Assembly: GCA_028141225.1 (NCBI GenBank) | Contig: JAOIPS010000004.1 | Location: forward strand, 1 to 64,000 | DNA length: 64,000 nucleotides | Reading direction: 5' to 3' | From: Prochlorococcus sp. AH-736-L23 | Lineage (GTDB): Bacteria; Cyanobacteriota; Cyanobacteriia; PCC-6307; Cyanobiaceae | Part shown: positions 50,677 to 60,650 of the stretch, piece after piece | How the letters are laid out: every line of letters starts with the position of its first letter | Numbering within the stretch: the stretch's first letter is position 1 | The notes under the pieces: generated by a model | Database searches by the model: none | Told to the model about the DNA's origin: nothing | What the model saw: the letters and a program-made list of their open reading frames with translations, nothing else | Made by a program: the position numbers and the translations under genes

Positions 50677-52083
50677 TTATGAATTTAAAACTTGAAGCTT
50701 TTGCAGTTGATTTAAATTGTCCATAACACCATGATTCACAGCAGAGTGAGCCAAGCGAAGAGCACTAACTACTGATAAAGATTTGCTACTTCCATGACCA
50801 ATAACGCAAATACCATTCACCCCAAGTAATAAAGCTCCTCCATGTTCGGCATGATCTAACCTTTTCTTAATTCTAAGTAGATTACTTCTTAAAAAAGCTG
50901 AACCAACTTTCCCCCGCCTTCCACGTGGCAGCTCAGATCTCAAAATATCTAATAAAACTCCTCCCACAGATTCAAGAAATTTCAACAATATATTTCCAGT
51001 AAATCCATCACAGACTACTACGTCGAAACTACCTGATAGTACATCTCTCCCTTCACAATTACCTCCAAAATCAAAACTTTTTTCAGAAGATAATAATTCA
51101 AACGTTTTTAAGGATAAATCATTACCTTTACATTCTTCTTCTCCAATATTTAAGAGGCCAATTCTTGGTTTTTGTACTTGTAGGACATCTTTTGCATAAA
51201 TATTACCTAGAAGAGCAAATTGATGCAGATAAGATGGCTTGCAATCAGTATTTGCACCGACATCTAAAACTAATACCGGACGAGTTTGATCCCTTGTTGG
51301 AAACAATGCTCCTATAGCTGGTCTCTCAATCCCTTTCAATCTCCCTATTCTAAATATGGCAGAAGCCATCATGGCACCTGAATTACCCGCTGAGTAGACA
51401 GCTTCAGCTTTATTATTTCTCACTAAATCCATTGCAACGTTTATACTTGCATTTTTCCTTTTTCTAACTGCGGTAGCTTCTTCATTCATCCCAATAGGCT
51501 CTCCACTATCAATTAATTCAAGACGATTATTATCTATTTCATTTTCTAATAATTCTGCTAATCCAATTTTTTCTGCTGCATCTTTAACTTTTTCAATTTT
51601 GCCGACAAACTTTATATTTATTGGAAATCTACTTATTGCTTCTAGACAACCCTCAAGAATTGGACCAGGAGCATAATCACCACCCATCCCATCAACTGCG
51701 ATCCAAATTCTTTTAGATTGAGATTGCTCCACCCTATCTAAAATATTATCGTTATTTTGTAATCTTTTTAATGGGTCAAAAACTAATGGCTGTAATGTAT
51801 TTTTAGCTATTGAACTAGCATTTGAAACTACACTACTAGCAGTATTAACAACAGATTCAGCACTTGAAACTACATTACCTGCAACATTACCTGCAACATT
51901 ACTAGCTGTGCTCACAACAGAACCAGCACCAGAAACCATATTACCCGCAACATTACTAGCAGTTGCTGCAGAACTTGCAGCAGTATCTACTATTGAAGTG
52001 ACAGCCGAATTTCTTTTGTACCAAATAACTAATCTTCTAATGGCTCTAGGCTTGTTAATTTTTTGCGCTGTTTCTTTCCCCAT
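50677..52083 (-). CDS. plsX: Phosphate acyltransferase PlsX with hendecad-repeat N-terminal extension
   Basis: PlsX makes acyl-phosphate from acyl-ACP for phospholipid synthesis. The catalytic part starts near residue 125 (RIWIAVDGMGGDYAPGPILEG, NSGAMMASAIFR, GGALLLGVNG). The first about 120 residues are extra. A basic segment (RAIRRLVIWYKR) is followed by six 11-residue repeats (residues 31-96) rich in Ala, Val, Ser and Asn, then a linker. At 468 aa it is longer than the usual 330-350. The ATG start directly follows the rpaB stop codon, so the two are co-transcribed. Confidence 0.95.
   Translation of the reverse strand: MGKETAQKINKPRAIRRLVIWYKRNSAVTSIVDTAASSAATASNVAGNMVSGAGSVVSTASNVAGNVAGNVVSSAESVVNTASSVVSNASSIAKNTLQPLVFDPLKRLQNNDNILDRVEQSQSKRIWIAVDGMGGDYAPGPILEGCLEAISRFPINIKFVGKIEKVKDAAEKIGLAELLENEIDNNRLELIDSGEPIGMNEEATAVRKRKNASINVAMDLVRNNKAEAVYSAGNSGAMMASAIFRIGRLKGIERPAIGALFPTRDQTRPVLVLDVGANTDCKPSYLHQFALLGNIYAKDVLQVQKPRIGLLNIGEEECKGNDLSLKTFELLSSEKSFDFGGNCEGRDVLSGSFDVVVCDGFTGNILLKFLESVGGVLLDILRSELPRGRRGKVGSAFLRSNLLRIKKRLDHAEHGGALLLGVNGICVIGHGSSKSLSVVSALRLAHSAVNHGVMDNLNQLQKLQVLNS
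51796..51993 (-). repeat. Six 11-residue (hendecad) repeats within PlsX
   Basis: Residues 31-96 of PlsX parse into six units of 11: IVDTAASSAAT, ASNVAGNMVSG, AGSVVSTASNV, AGNVAGNVVSS, AESVVNTASSV, VSNASSIAKNT. Position 1 is Ala/Ile/Val, position 4 is mostly Val, and positions 5 and 8 are also largely hydrophobic, fitting a 3-11 amphipathic helix with an uncharged polar face. The unit-level DNA similarity is partial, so the repeat is mainly at protein level. Confidence 0.8.
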
Positions 52084-52830
52084 TTATTTACCATCAAAAG
52101 GAGCAATATCAACAATCCTTTGAAAAAGATATCCTGTACCCCTTGCTGTCAAAATTAATTCAGGATTTGCTGGATCAGCCTCAAGTTTTGATCTTAATCT
52201 TGATATATGAACATCTACGACTCTCGTGTCTACATGTCTCTCGGGGGTATATCCCCAAACTTCTTTCAAGATCTCTCCTCTACTAAATGGCTCTCCTGAC
52301 CTACTTACCAAAAGCTCTAAGAGACTAAATTCCATTCCAGTTAATCTTATTCTCTCATCGCTTTTAAAAACTTGTCTTCGGTTTGTATCAATTTTTATAT
52401 CCGTAACCAAAATTAATCCTGAATTAGGCATTCCAGGAATTTGTTCTTTATCAATTCTTCTAAGAACACACCTAATTCTAGCTTCTAATTCCTTTGGGCT
52501 GAATGGTTTTACTACATAATCATCAGCCCCTAATTCTAAACCTGTTATCCTATCTGCGACATCTCCTAATGCAGTTAACATAACAATTGGGACATCAGAA
52601 TCTTTCCTTAATTCTTGACAAACTCCATAACCATCTAGCTTTGGCATCATGACATCAAGCACTACTAAATCAGGTTCATAATCCTTAAATAACTTTAGTG
52701 CTTCTTTACCATCACATGCAGTTACAACTTTGTAGCCAATCATGGAGAGACGTGTCTCCAGAATTCTTCTAATACTTGCCTCGTCATCTGCGACAAGTAT
52801 AGTTTCTTTAGTTTGACTAGATAGAGCCAT
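52084..52830 (-). CDS. rpaB: OmpR-type response regulator RpaB
   Basis: RpaB is an essential cyanobacterial regulator that binds HLR1 sites and controls high-light and photosystem genes. The 248-aa protein starts TKETILVADDEASIRRILETRLSM, has the phosphoacceptor DLVVLDVMMPKLDG, DYVVKPFSPKELE and a winged-helix DNA-binding domain ([33 protein letters not shown]). The N-terminus is diagnostic. It heads the lipid operon with no gap to plsX, and is divergent from radA (107 bp between starts). Confidence 0.95.
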   Translation of the reverse strand: MALSSQTKETILVADDEASIRRILETRLSMIGYKVVTACDGKEALKLFKDYEPDLVVLDVMMPKLDGYGVCQELRKDSDVPIVMLTALGDVADRITGLELGADDYVVKPFSPKELEARIRCVLRRIDKEQIPGMPNSGLILVTDIKIDTNRRQVFKSDERIRLTGMEFSLLELLVSRSGEPFSRGEILKEVWGYTPERHVDTRVVDVHISRLRSKLEADPANPELILTARGTGYLFQRIVDIAPFDGK

Positions 52831-52937
52831 TTGTTTCTATTAGCTAATCAGTAAGAGAATTTATTATTAACCTAATCTAACTTGTAGAGGGGCAATATCC
52901 CAAACATTCTAGTTCCATTACTTCATTCAGAAACTTA

Positions 52938-54290
52938 ATGTCTAGCAAATTATCAACTTTTATTTGTCAGAATTGTGGATCTGAAACTTCTCAATACTTT
53001 GGAAAATGCCTTAATTGCAACTCATGGAATTCCATTGTTGAAGAAATAAAAAGTAAGAGCTCTAAATATCAAGAAATCAAAAATAGTAAAAAATCTATAC
53101 CATTTAATGAGATCTCATCAAAAAAAATATCCAGATTCACGAGTGGTTTTAGTGAATTTGATAGAGTTCTTGGAGGTGGAATAGTACCAGGATCTGTTGT
53201 TTTACTTGGAGGAGAACCAGGGATAGGTAAAAGCACAATAGTTCTTCAATCAGCAGGAAAAATATCTCTTAAAGAGAAAGTTTTATACATAACTGCAGAA
53301 GAATCTTTAGAACAAGTAAAAATTAGATGGGAAAGATTAAATCAAAACAGTATTGATTTAAAAATTTTTGCAGAAACTAATTTATCCCTAATTATTGAAG
53401 AGATCAAACGTGTCAATCCAAGTTTCGCAATTATTGATAGTATTCAAGCCATCCATAATCATGAAATGCAAAGTTCTCCAGGATCGGTTTCTCAAGTGAG
53501 AGCATGTTCATCTGAATTGCAAAATCTTGCCAAAGACAATAATATTGCGCTTCTAATAATTGGTCATGTAACCAAAGATGGTGCTTTAGCTGGCCCTAAA
53601 ACTTTAGAGCATTTAGTTGATACAGTAATAAACTTTGAAGGAGATAATATTTCCTCACATAGATTACTAAGAAGTATAAAAAATCGATTTGGATCGACCT
53701 TTGAGATTGGAATCTTTGAAATGCTTGAAGAGGGTTTACGAGAGATAAAAAACCCAAGTTCAATTTTTACAAATAAAGAAAACATATCAGGTGTAACAAC
53801 TACGATTACCAATGAAGGAACTCGACCATTAGCAGTTGATATACAAGCACTGGTAAATAAAACTTTCTACAGCAACCCAAGACGGACTACAACTGGAATT
53901 AGCATAAATAGATTGCATCAAATCCTAGCTGTTATTGAAAAACACGTAGGGATAAAATTATCTGAATTTGATTGTTATGTAGCTACTGGTGGGGGTTTTG
54001 AGATTAATGATCCTTCATCTGACTTAGGGGTTGCAATATCAATTTTATCAAGTTTGAAAAATATTCCTCCTTTGGCCAGTAGCTCATTTATTGGCGAATT
54101 GGGTTTAAGTGGTCAGGTTAGAAAATCGAATAACCTTCGAACAAAAATAGAAGAAGCTGTAAGACTAGGGATCAAAAATATCGTAGTGCCAAAACTAGAG
54201 GAGGAACTAAATAATAATTTTCAAAATTTAATAAATATCAAAGAGATATCAAATATAAAAGAAGCAGTTGACTATTCTTTATCAGTTTAA
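52938..54290 (+). CDS. radA: DNA repair protein RadA (Sms)
   Basis: RadA is a RecA-related ATPase that promotes branch migration in recombination. The 450-aa protein has an N-terminal zinc finger (CQNCGSETSQYFGKCLNCNSW), Walker A GGEPGIGKST, the KNRFGS motif and a C-terminal Lon-like domain (GGGFEINDPSSDLGVAISI). It is a single gene, convergent with ycf3 (5 bp). Confidence 0.96.
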   Translation: MSSKLSTFICQNCGSETSQYFGKCLNCNSWNSIVEEIKSKSSKYQEIKNSKKSIPFNEISSKKISRFTSGFSEFDRVLGGGIVPGSVVLLGGEPGIGKSTIVLQSAGKISLKEKVLYITAEESLEQVKIRWERLNQNSIDLKIFAETNLSLIIEEIKRVNPSFAIIDSIQAIHNHEMQSSPGSVSQVRACSSELQNLAKDNNIALLIIGHVTKDGALAGPKTLEHLVDTVINFEGDNISSHRLLRSIKNRFGSTFEIGIFEMLEEGLREIKNPSSIFTNKENISGVTTTITNEGTRPLAVDIQALVNKTFYSNPRRTTTGISINRLHQILAVIEKHVGIKLSEFDCYVATGGGFEINDPSSDLGVAISILSSLKNIPPLASSSFIGELGLSGQVRKSNNLRTKIEEAVRLGIKNIVVPKLEEELNNNFQNLINIKEISNIKEAVDYSLSV

Positions 54291-54295
54291 AAAAA

Positions 54296-54817
54296 TTAGA
54301 GATACATATCGATTGAACTTCTTCCTGAGTTTTTCAACCAATTTTCAATATCTAGATAACCACCTGGATATAATCTAACTGCTTTAGACCAGACTTCTGC
54401 AGCTTTATCGAACCAAATATCTCTCTGATCTAAATCACCATTTTGCTCAGCATATCTTCCCCTTTTTTCATAAATCAAACCTATATTTTTAAGGCATGAT
54501 GGCTGTTTGGGATTTTCTACTAATGCTTTTTCATAAGTTTCTATAGACAGATCCTCTTCACCATTACTCATATATATTATTGCCATATTTTTTAAAGTCT
54601 CACCCCTATCAATTTTATTTTCTTCAAGTAGTAAACTCTCTTTGTAATACTCTAATGCTTCCGAATAATCTCCATTATTTTGTGCAGCTAGGCCATCTCT
54701 ATAATAGATATATGCTTTTTTTTCTTTCTCTGCAATAGGCATTATTTTTACTATTGATTCAGCAATTACAGTAAAAGCTTTATCGATAAAGTTGTCTCTG
54801 TTTTGATTACTAGGCAC
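54296..54817 (-). CDS. ycf3: Photosystem I assembly protein Ycf3
   Basis: Ycf3 is a TPR protein that helps assemble photosystem I at the thylakoid. The 173-aa protein starts [22 protein letters not shown] and has three TPR units ([45 protein letters not shown] and [13 protein letters not shown]), matching Ycf3 closely. It stands alone, divergent from the copper ATPase (110 bp between starts). Confidence 0.95.
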   Translation of the reverse strand: MPSNQNRDNFIDKAFTVIAESIVKIMPIAEKEKKAYIYYRDGLAAQNNGDYSEALEYYKESLLLEENKIDRGETLKNMAIIYMSNGEEDLSIETYEKALVENPKQPSCLKNIGLIYEKRGRYAEQNGDLDQRDIWFDKAAEVWSKAVRLYPGGYLDIENWLKNSGRSSIDMYL

Positions 54818-54927
54818 TGCTCAAAATCTAATAAAATTAATATAGTAATTTTAAAAAATAATTATTTAAAAAGTCTATTACATTTATTATAGTTAAATAT
54901 AAAGTCAAGCATTAATTTGCTTCTATC

Positions 54928-57231
54928 GTGAAAAATATGAAGAGCATTCAATTAAGCATTACAGGAATGAAGTGCGGAGGTTGTGTTAGTACTGTTGAAA
55001 AGATATTGAATAATTCTGATGGGATTGAAAATGTTTCTGTTAACTTACTTACTGAAAGTGCTTATTTTGAAATTACACAGAAACATATAGAAATAGAATC
55101 AGTTCTCGAAAATCTAAAAGAGAATGGTTTCCCATCAAAGATTTACATAAATGATTTTTCAAAAAAAATAAATAAAACAGAATTAGAAAAAAAAAAGAAG
55201 TGGAATAATCAATGGAAAAAACTAACTTTTGCCCTATTACTTTTATTATTTTCAGGATTAGGTCATCTGGCAGAAGGAAGATATATAAATTTTCCAATAT
55301 TAGGTAACATATTTTTTCACGCTTCATTAGCAACTTTATCTCTACTATTTCCTGGAAGAGGAATAATTATTAATGGATTTAAATCATTTATTAAGAACCA
55401 TCCTGATATGGATTCTTTAGTAGCTCTTGGAGTAATAAGCGCATATACAACAAGTCTTCTATCCTTAATATTTCCTGCCACTGGTTTTCCTTGTTTTTTT
55501 AATGAGCCAGTCATGCTGTTAGGCTTCATACTGATTGGGCGTTACTTAGAAGAAAGAGCAAGATATCAAACTGGTTCATCCATTGGAGAATTACTAGATC
55601 TTCAACCTGAAATGGCGAATATCTACACTGAAGACAATCAAATAAAGTCAATAAGAGTGAACACTTTAAGACCTGATCAAGAGATTCAAGTTTTAGCAGG
55701 AGACAGAGTACCTGCTGACTGCATTGTTACCCGAGGTAATTCATATGTTGATGTTTCGCATATTACTGGAGAATCCAAACCTATAGAAGTCAAAGAAGGC
55801 GAACATCTATCTAGTGGGTCTTTAAACCTTAATTCAACTCTTAGACTTAAAGTACAAAAGGTCGGAGGAGATTCTTCTCTTGCAAAACTGGTAAATCTTA
55901 TTGAGTCTGTAAACTCTAGAAAACCACGAATTCAAGGAATTGCTGATGAAATTGCAGGAAAATTTACTTACTTTGTACTTATTTTTGCTACTTTAACCTT
56001 CTGCTTTTGGTGGAAGGGGGCAAAAAACATATGGCCTGATTTATTAAGTCACAATCATGAATTAATCACTCACTCAAGCCATACACTTCATAGTTCTCTT
56101 GGTAGTAATGCTGAGAATTTCCTGAGTTTAGCAATTCAATTATCAATTGCCGTTTTAGTGATAGCTTGTCCTTGTGCATTAGGTTTAGCTACCCCAACTG
56201 TAATCACTGTCGCTTCAGGTAAAGCAGCAAAAAAAGGGGTTTTATTTAAAGGCGGGGATAAAATAGAGATGGCTTCAAAAATTAATCTCATTATTTTTGA
56301 TAAGACAGGAACCCTAACAAAGGGTAAGCCTTTCATTGTTGATTACAAAAATAATGACGATAATTTATTTTTATTAAAAATAGCTGCCAGTTTAGAAAAA
56401 GAAAGCAGACATCCAATTGCAGATGCCTTAACTCAAGAAGCAAAAAAGCAAAATTTAAGTTTATTTCCAATAAAAAAAATTTTTACTCATTCAGGGAGAG
56501 GTATTTCTGGAGAACTTGAGTCAATTGATGGACTTATTAATATTGGAAATATTGAATGGCTACTAAGCAAAGAAATTATTATTGATAGTGATGCAAAAAA
56601 AGTCATTGAAAATGAAGAAACAATAACGAACACCATCATTGGAGTTAGCATCAAAGATAAGTTATTAGGCTTTATTTTGCTCGGAGATTTACTCAGAGAT
56701 GATTCAATTAAAACAGTTAAAAATTTGAGAGAAAACAAATTTAAAATTAACATTTTAAGTGGAGATAGGAAACAAACAGTTTTAGCTTTAGCAAAAAAAA
56801 TCGGTTGCAAAGAAACAGAAGTAAAATGGGATCTTCTTCCTGAAATGAAGCTAAAGACTATAGAAAATTTAAAAATTAATAATAAAGTGGCAATGGTTGG
56901 TGATGGTATTAATGATGTCCCAGCCTTAGCATCCTCAGACTTAGGAATTGCGGTAGGATCAGGGACTCAAATAGCCAAGGCAAATGCAGATGTAGTATTA
57001 ATGGGAGATCAACTAAATGGATTACCCTATGCATTGAATCTTGCAAAAAAAACTATTAGAAAAATAAAGCAAAATCTAACATGGGCTTTTGGTTACAACT
57101 TACTAGCTATACCTTTAGCAGCCGGCATTTTATTCCCTAAATACGGTATTCTTCTTACTCCCTCAATAGCAGCATTATTGATGGCTATTAGCTCTATTAC
57201 GGTTGTAATTAATGCTTTATCTTTGGATTAA
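54928..57231 (+). CDS. Copper-transporting P1B-type ATPase
   Basis: The 767-aa ATPase has an N-terminal heavy-metal domain (ITGMKCGGCVSTVEK, CxxC), membrane helices, the metal-site CPC motif (IACPCALGLATP), the phosphorylation motif DKTGTLTKG, the HP motif (SRHPIAD) and GDGINDVPAL. CPC and GMxCxxC indicate Cu+ transport, as in CtaA/PacS, which feed plastocyanin or export copper; the direction is unresolved. The start is GTG (GTG AAA AAT ATG). tmk begins directly after its stop. Confidence 0.93.
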   Translation: MKNMKSIQLSITGMKCGGCVSTVEKILNNSDGIENVSVNLLTESAYFEITQKHIEIESVLENLKENGFPSKIYINDFSKKINKTELEKKKKWNNQWKKLTFALLLLLFSGLGHLAEGRYINFPILGNIFFHASLATLSLLFPGRGIIINGFKSFIKNHPDMDSLVALGVISAYTTSLLSLIFPATGFPCFFNEPVMLLGFILIGRYLEERARYQTGSSIGELLDLQPEMANIYTEDNQIKSIRVNTLRPDQEIQVLAGDRVPADCIVTRGNSYVDVSHITGESKPIEVKEGEHLSSGSLNLNSTLRLKVQKVGGDSSLAKLVNLIESVNSRKPRIQGIADEIAGKFTYFVLIFATLTFCFWWKGAKNIWPDLLSHNHELITHSSHTLHSSLGSNAENFLSLAIQLSIAVLVIACPCALGLATPTVITVASGKAAKKGVLFKGGDKIEMASKINLIIFDKTGTLTKGKPFIVDYKNNDDNLFLLKIAASLEKESRHPIADALTQEAKKQNLSLFPIKKIFTHSGRGISGELESIDGLINIGNIEWLLSKEIIIDSDAKKVIENEETITNTIIGVSIKDKLLGFILLGDLLRDDSIKTVKNLRENKFKINILSGDRKQTVLALAKKIGCKETEVKWDLLPEMKLKTIENLKINNKVAMVGDGINDVPALASSDLGIAVGSGTQIAKANADVVLMGDQLNGLPYALNLAKKTIRKIKQNLTWAFGYNLLAIPLAAGILFPKYGILLTPSIAALLMAISSITVVINALSLD

Positions 57232-57870
57232 ATGAAAGGAAAATTTATCGTTATTGAGGGTATTGATGGATGTGGTAAAACTACCCAAATAGATGAATTA
57301 TCTAAATGGCTTCCTAATAGTGGTCTAATAAAGAAAGGGTCTCAATTAATCACAACTAGAGAGCCTGGAGGCAGTCTTTTAGGAAAAAAACTTAGAGGAC
57401 TGATTCTTGATAATAATGAAAATAATAAGCCTTCATCTCTTGCAGAATTATTACTTTATTCAGCGGATAGAGCTGAACACGTTTCCAAAATTATTTCACC
57501 TGCTTTAAATAACAATGATTGGGTAATAAGTGATAGATTTTCCGATTCCACACTGGCTTATCAAGGTTATGGAAGAAATATAAATTTAGAAATAATTAAA
57601 AATATTGAATCTATTGTTTGTCAAGGAGAATCTCCAGATCTCACTTTCTTCTTAGAAATTTCACCAGAAGAGAGCATATTCCGAAGAAAAAATGAAATTC
57701 CCGACAGAATAGAATCAGAAGGTATTAGATTTTTAGAAAAAGTAAATGAAGGCTTCAAACTAATTGCCAAACAAAAAAACTGGAAAGTGATATCTGCTTC
57801 ACAAAATATTAAAACTATTTCTAATCAAATTAAAGAGACTTTGCTAAACAATTTTTCTAATAACAAATGA
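57232..57870 (+). CDS. tmk: Thymidylate kinase
   Basis: Tmk phosphorylates dTMP to dTDP. The 212-aa protein has [12 protein letters not shown] (P-loop), [32 protein letters not shown] (LID region) and [10 protein letters not shown]. It immediately follows the copper ATPase and overlaps holB by 4 bp (ATGA); tmk-holB pairing is common in bacteria. Confidence 0.96.
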   Translation: MKGKFIVIEGIDGCGKTTQIDELSKWLPNSGLIKKGSQLITTREPGGSLLGKKLRGLILDNNENNKPSSLAELLLYSADRAEHVSKIISPALNNNDWVISDRFSDSTLAYQGYGRNINLEIIKNIESIVCQGESPDLTFFLEISPEESIFRRKNEIPDRIESEGIRFLEKVNEGFKLIAKQKNWKVISASQNIKTISNQIKETLLNNFSNNK

Positions 57871-58829
57871 TTGATGTTAAAAAAAATAATTTTTTCTTGA
57901 ATGAAGAAGTCAATACCTTTCTTAAGAACATAATTGAAAACAAATCGTTGGCTAATGGTTATATATTTTATGGTGCTGAAGGATTAGGCAAGAAGCAAAC
58001 TGCTCTTCAATTTATAAAAGAGATTTTCAAACAATCTTCACCAAACGAAAATATTGAAGAGAGAATTACAAACAATAACCATCCTGATTTTTTAATTATT
58101 GAACCTGATTCTCTTTTGGCAACACAAAGTTCAGGAAGTTTCGATCTTGAAAAAACAATAAAAAGTGGATCTGAGATTATTAAAATCGCTCAAATACGTA
58201 ATATCAAAACTTTTCTTAGTCAAAAATCAATAAACTCAGAAAAAAAAATTGTTTTGATTATAGATGCACACCTCTTAAACGAAGCAGCCTCAAATTGCCT
58301 TTTAAAAACCTTAGAAGAACCTAGTAACGGCATTTTTATTTTATTAACATCTAAATTAAATCTTCTCTTAGATACAATAATTTCAAGATGTCAAATCGTC
58401 AGATTTCGATCTTTTTCTAGTAAACAAATAAAGTCAATTTTAAAAGAATATTTAGATACTTCTAAATTAAATATAAATACAAATTTAAAATTTGAAGATT
58501 TAATAAACTCTGCAAACGGATCTCCAAATCAATTATTGAAAAATATTGAAATTTGGAATGATTTTTCAGATGAAATTATACGAAAAGTGGATTCTCCAAT
58601 TAAAAATAGTCTGGAAATATTCGAAATATCTAAATCAATATCTGAGAAATTGGAAATTTCTCAACAGATTTGTTTAGTAAATTTAATTCAAATAATTTGG
58701 TGGAGAAAAACAAAAAATATCGATTTAGTTAAAAAACTTGAAAATTTAAAATACCTTTTAAGAAAAAATATTCAACCAAAGTTGGTATGGGAAATAGCTT
58801 TTTTAAAAATTTTAATGGAAGATTTATGA
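57867..58829 (+). CDS. holB: DNA polymerase III delta' subunit
   Basis: HolB is a clamp-loader subunit. The 320-aa AAA+ protein has [42 protein letters not shown] and the SRC motif with arginine finger ([10 protein letters not shown]). The Walker A GLGKKQT is variant, in keeping with delta' not needing ATP hydrolysis in many bacteria, and I see no zinc-finger cysteines. It ends 2 bp before the convergent rpaA. Confidence 0.9.
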   Translation: MIDVKKNNFFLNEEVNTFLKNIIENKSLANGYIFYGAEGLGKKQTALQFIKEIFKQSSPNENIEERITNNNHPDFLIIEPDSLLATQSSGSFDLEKTIKSGSEIIKIAQIRNIKTFLSQKSINSEKKIVLIIDAHLLNEAASNCLLKTLEEPSNGIFILLTSKLNLLLDTIISRCQIVRFRSFSSKQIKSILKEYLDTSKLNINTNLKFEDLINSANGSPNQLLKNIEIWNDFSDEIIRKVDSPIKNSLEIFEISKSISEKLEISQQICLVNLIQIIWWRKTKNIDLVKKLENLKYLLRKNIQPKLVWEIAFLKILMEDL

Positions 58830-58831
58830 GA

Positions 58832-59614
58832 TTAATCTACTGCAGAATTTATCAAGTCAGGATTTCTTGCTTGAATGAACTCTTGCCTAGCAGTTTCCAC
58901 TTGAGAACCGATAGGTAACTCAAGACAATATCCAGCACCGTATACAGTTTTTATATATATAGGTTTGCGTGGATCGGGTTCTAGTTTAGTGCGTAAGTGT
59001 CTAATATGAACTCTTATTGTCTCAATATCATCATCAGGTTCATATCCCCATACTTCTTTAAGAATTAATGCTGGCGATACAGTTTGACCATGTCTCTGCA
59101 AAAGACAATGAAGAAGTTCAAATTCAAGATGCGTTAACCTAACAGGAGATTCGAACCATATAGCTTCAAATCTTTCCGGAACAAGAGTTAAAGGGCCATA
59201 ATTTAATATTTCTTGCTGGTTACTAGAATTTAATTGTGCTCTGTTAGTTCTTCTTAATAAAGCTTTTATGCGTACATATAATTCTTCTAAATCAAATGGT
59301 TTAGTAATGTAATCATCTGCTCCAGAATTAAACCCGGTAACTTTATCTTTAAGGCCGCCTAACGCAGTTATCATCAAGATTGGTATATTTGATGTTCTTT
59401 CATCTCTTCTTAGACGCTGGCATAAAGTTAAACCATCTACACTAGGTAGCATTAAATCCAAAAGTATTAAATCTGGGGAATATTGAAGAGCTAATGCTTG
59501 TCCTTTTATTCCATCTTCAGCTTTTTGGACATCAAACCCAGAATGTTCTAAATGCCTAGCCACCAAATCACGCATATCACGATCGTCTTCAATTAAAAGG
59601 ATTGAAATTTTCAT
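58832..59614 (-). CDS. rpaA: OmpR-type response regulator RpaA
   Basis: RpaA is the output regulator of the circadian clock, phosphorylated by SasA. The 260-aa protein has [13 protein letters not shown], the phosphoacceptor [29 protein letters not shown] and a winged-helix domain. [37 protein letters not shown] and [14 protein letters not shown] are RpaA-specific. The gene has a long upstream gap (404 bp) to the acidic protein gene and no adjacent kinase. Confidence 0.93.
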   Translation of the reverse strand: MKISILLIEDDRDMRDLVARHLEHSGFDVQKAEDGIKGQALALQYSPDLILLDLMLPSVDGLTLCQRLRRDERTSNIPILMITALGGLKDKVTGFNSGADDYITKPFDLEELYVRIKALLRRTNRAQLNSSNQQEILNYGPLTLVPERFEAIWFESPVRLTHLEFELLHCLLQRHGQTVSPALILKEVWGYEPDDDIETIRVHIRHLRTKLEPDPRKPIYIKTVYGAGYCLELPIGSQVETARQEFIQARNPDLINSAVD

Positions 59615-60017
59615 ATTTATGAACTATTAAATTAAAATTAAGTTTTAGTATTATGATTCTCTCAAGAATTTATAAAGATTGCTGAATTAGTGTAAACAAT
59701 TTTATCAATTCAATTTATCAAATAACTCATTGATAGCAATGGATTATCTAAAAATTGTAATTTTTAATAAAGTTGAAATTTTAGAATTTCTTTCGATTCT
59801 ATTTACTTTTTCTTAATAATCAAAGGATTTTTCGAAACAAATAATGTTTCAATTAGAAAGATTATCTAGTTGAGATTGCCATTATTAAGGTTTGAAAAAT
59901 TGAATTAAATGGAGATTTTCAGTTTTCAAATAGAAATTAACTAAGTTAAAAATTTTTAATTTCTCCAGAATGTTTAAATTAATAATTTTGTCTATATTAA
60001 AAAAAATTTAAGTATTT
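59615..60017. other. Intergenic region, 403 bp
   Basis: This AT-rich gap lies between divergent rpaA and the 119-aa gene and should hold both promoters and 5' UTRs. Only weak inverted repeats are visible (for example GAAATT/GAATTTC near 59775). I find no ORF longer than about 25 codons, no tRNA and no clear operator. Confidence 0.6.
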
Positions 60018-60377
60018 ATGAAAAAGAATTCTATTATCTATTCTGATTTATCAAAAAAACAACTAGAAACTCTTAAAGAACTTTACATTCAAAAAAAAGT
60101 TGAATCGATGAGTCATCAAGAACTTAGACAATATGTATTAGAAATTATTTCTCATCAGATAAACGATACTATTGGCAAAGAAGAGGAAATGGAAGCATGG
60201 AAAGAAATGTCAGATTTTTTTGGGGAACAATTTGAAATAAATATTTTAGAAATACAAACAAAATATATTGACGATAAAAACGTAATTGAAACAGAAATAG
60301 ATTCTCAGAAGCAAAGAATAGAATTACTTGAAAGGAATAATTTAGATCAAGAGAAAAAGGATATGTGGGATGACTAA
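60018..60377 (+). CDS. Acidic hypothetical protein (119 aa)
   Basis: I do not recognise this protein. It is charged (Lys and Glu rich), has no membrane segment, and is predicted to be largely helical with a C-terminal coiled-coil-like stretch (VIETEIDSQKQRIELLERNN). The N-terminal SKKQLETLKELYIQKKVESMSHQELRQYVLEIISHQINDT is helical too. It starts with ATG in a normal context. It has no operon partner and is flanked by two of the longest noncoding regions of the window, which suggests a lineage-specific gene. Confidence 0.6.
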   Translation: MKKNSIIYSDLSKKQLETLKELYIQKKVESMSHQELRQYVLEIISHQINDTIGKEEEMEAWKEMSDFFGEQFEINILEIQTKYIDDKNVIETEIDSQKQRIELLERNNLDQEKKDMWDD

Positions 60378-60491
60378 AATTTCCTGAATGGTGCAGTAAT
60401 TCATAGTATATAAAAGAAAATATGTCTAAATTTTAAAAAATGAAAATAAATCAAGGAGCTTATTTTTCACTTTATATAGAATTTTATATAC

Positions 60492-60590
60492 GTTCTAATT
60501 ACTGTTATTAAAAAACGTTTTTTAAATTTTAAAATAATTATAAACAAATATAATCTAATTATTTTAAATGTTCTATATACTGTTCTAAAA
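60492..60590. repeat. Imperfect direct repeats and 18-bp palindrome
   Basis: Two similar copies begin GTTCTAATTACTGTT (60492) and GTTCTATATACTGTT (60570), each followed by an A-rich run. An 18-bp perfect palindrome TTAAAAAACGTTTTTTAA (60508-60525) overlaps the end of the first copy. The GTTCTA hexamer occurs three times. The role is unknown; AT-rich sequence makes partial chance similarity possible. Confidence 0.5.
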
Positions 60591-60650
60591 AGTTCATCAA
60601 ATATACTTATTTACATCTTCGGCTAAACACTATTTGACAAAAGAAGGTCA

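Noticed and set aside
59739-59816. Short 25-codon ORF (MDYLKIVIFN...) upstream of the 119-aa gene
   Set aside because: Too short, typical of AT-rich chance frames, and no ribosome site is apparent.
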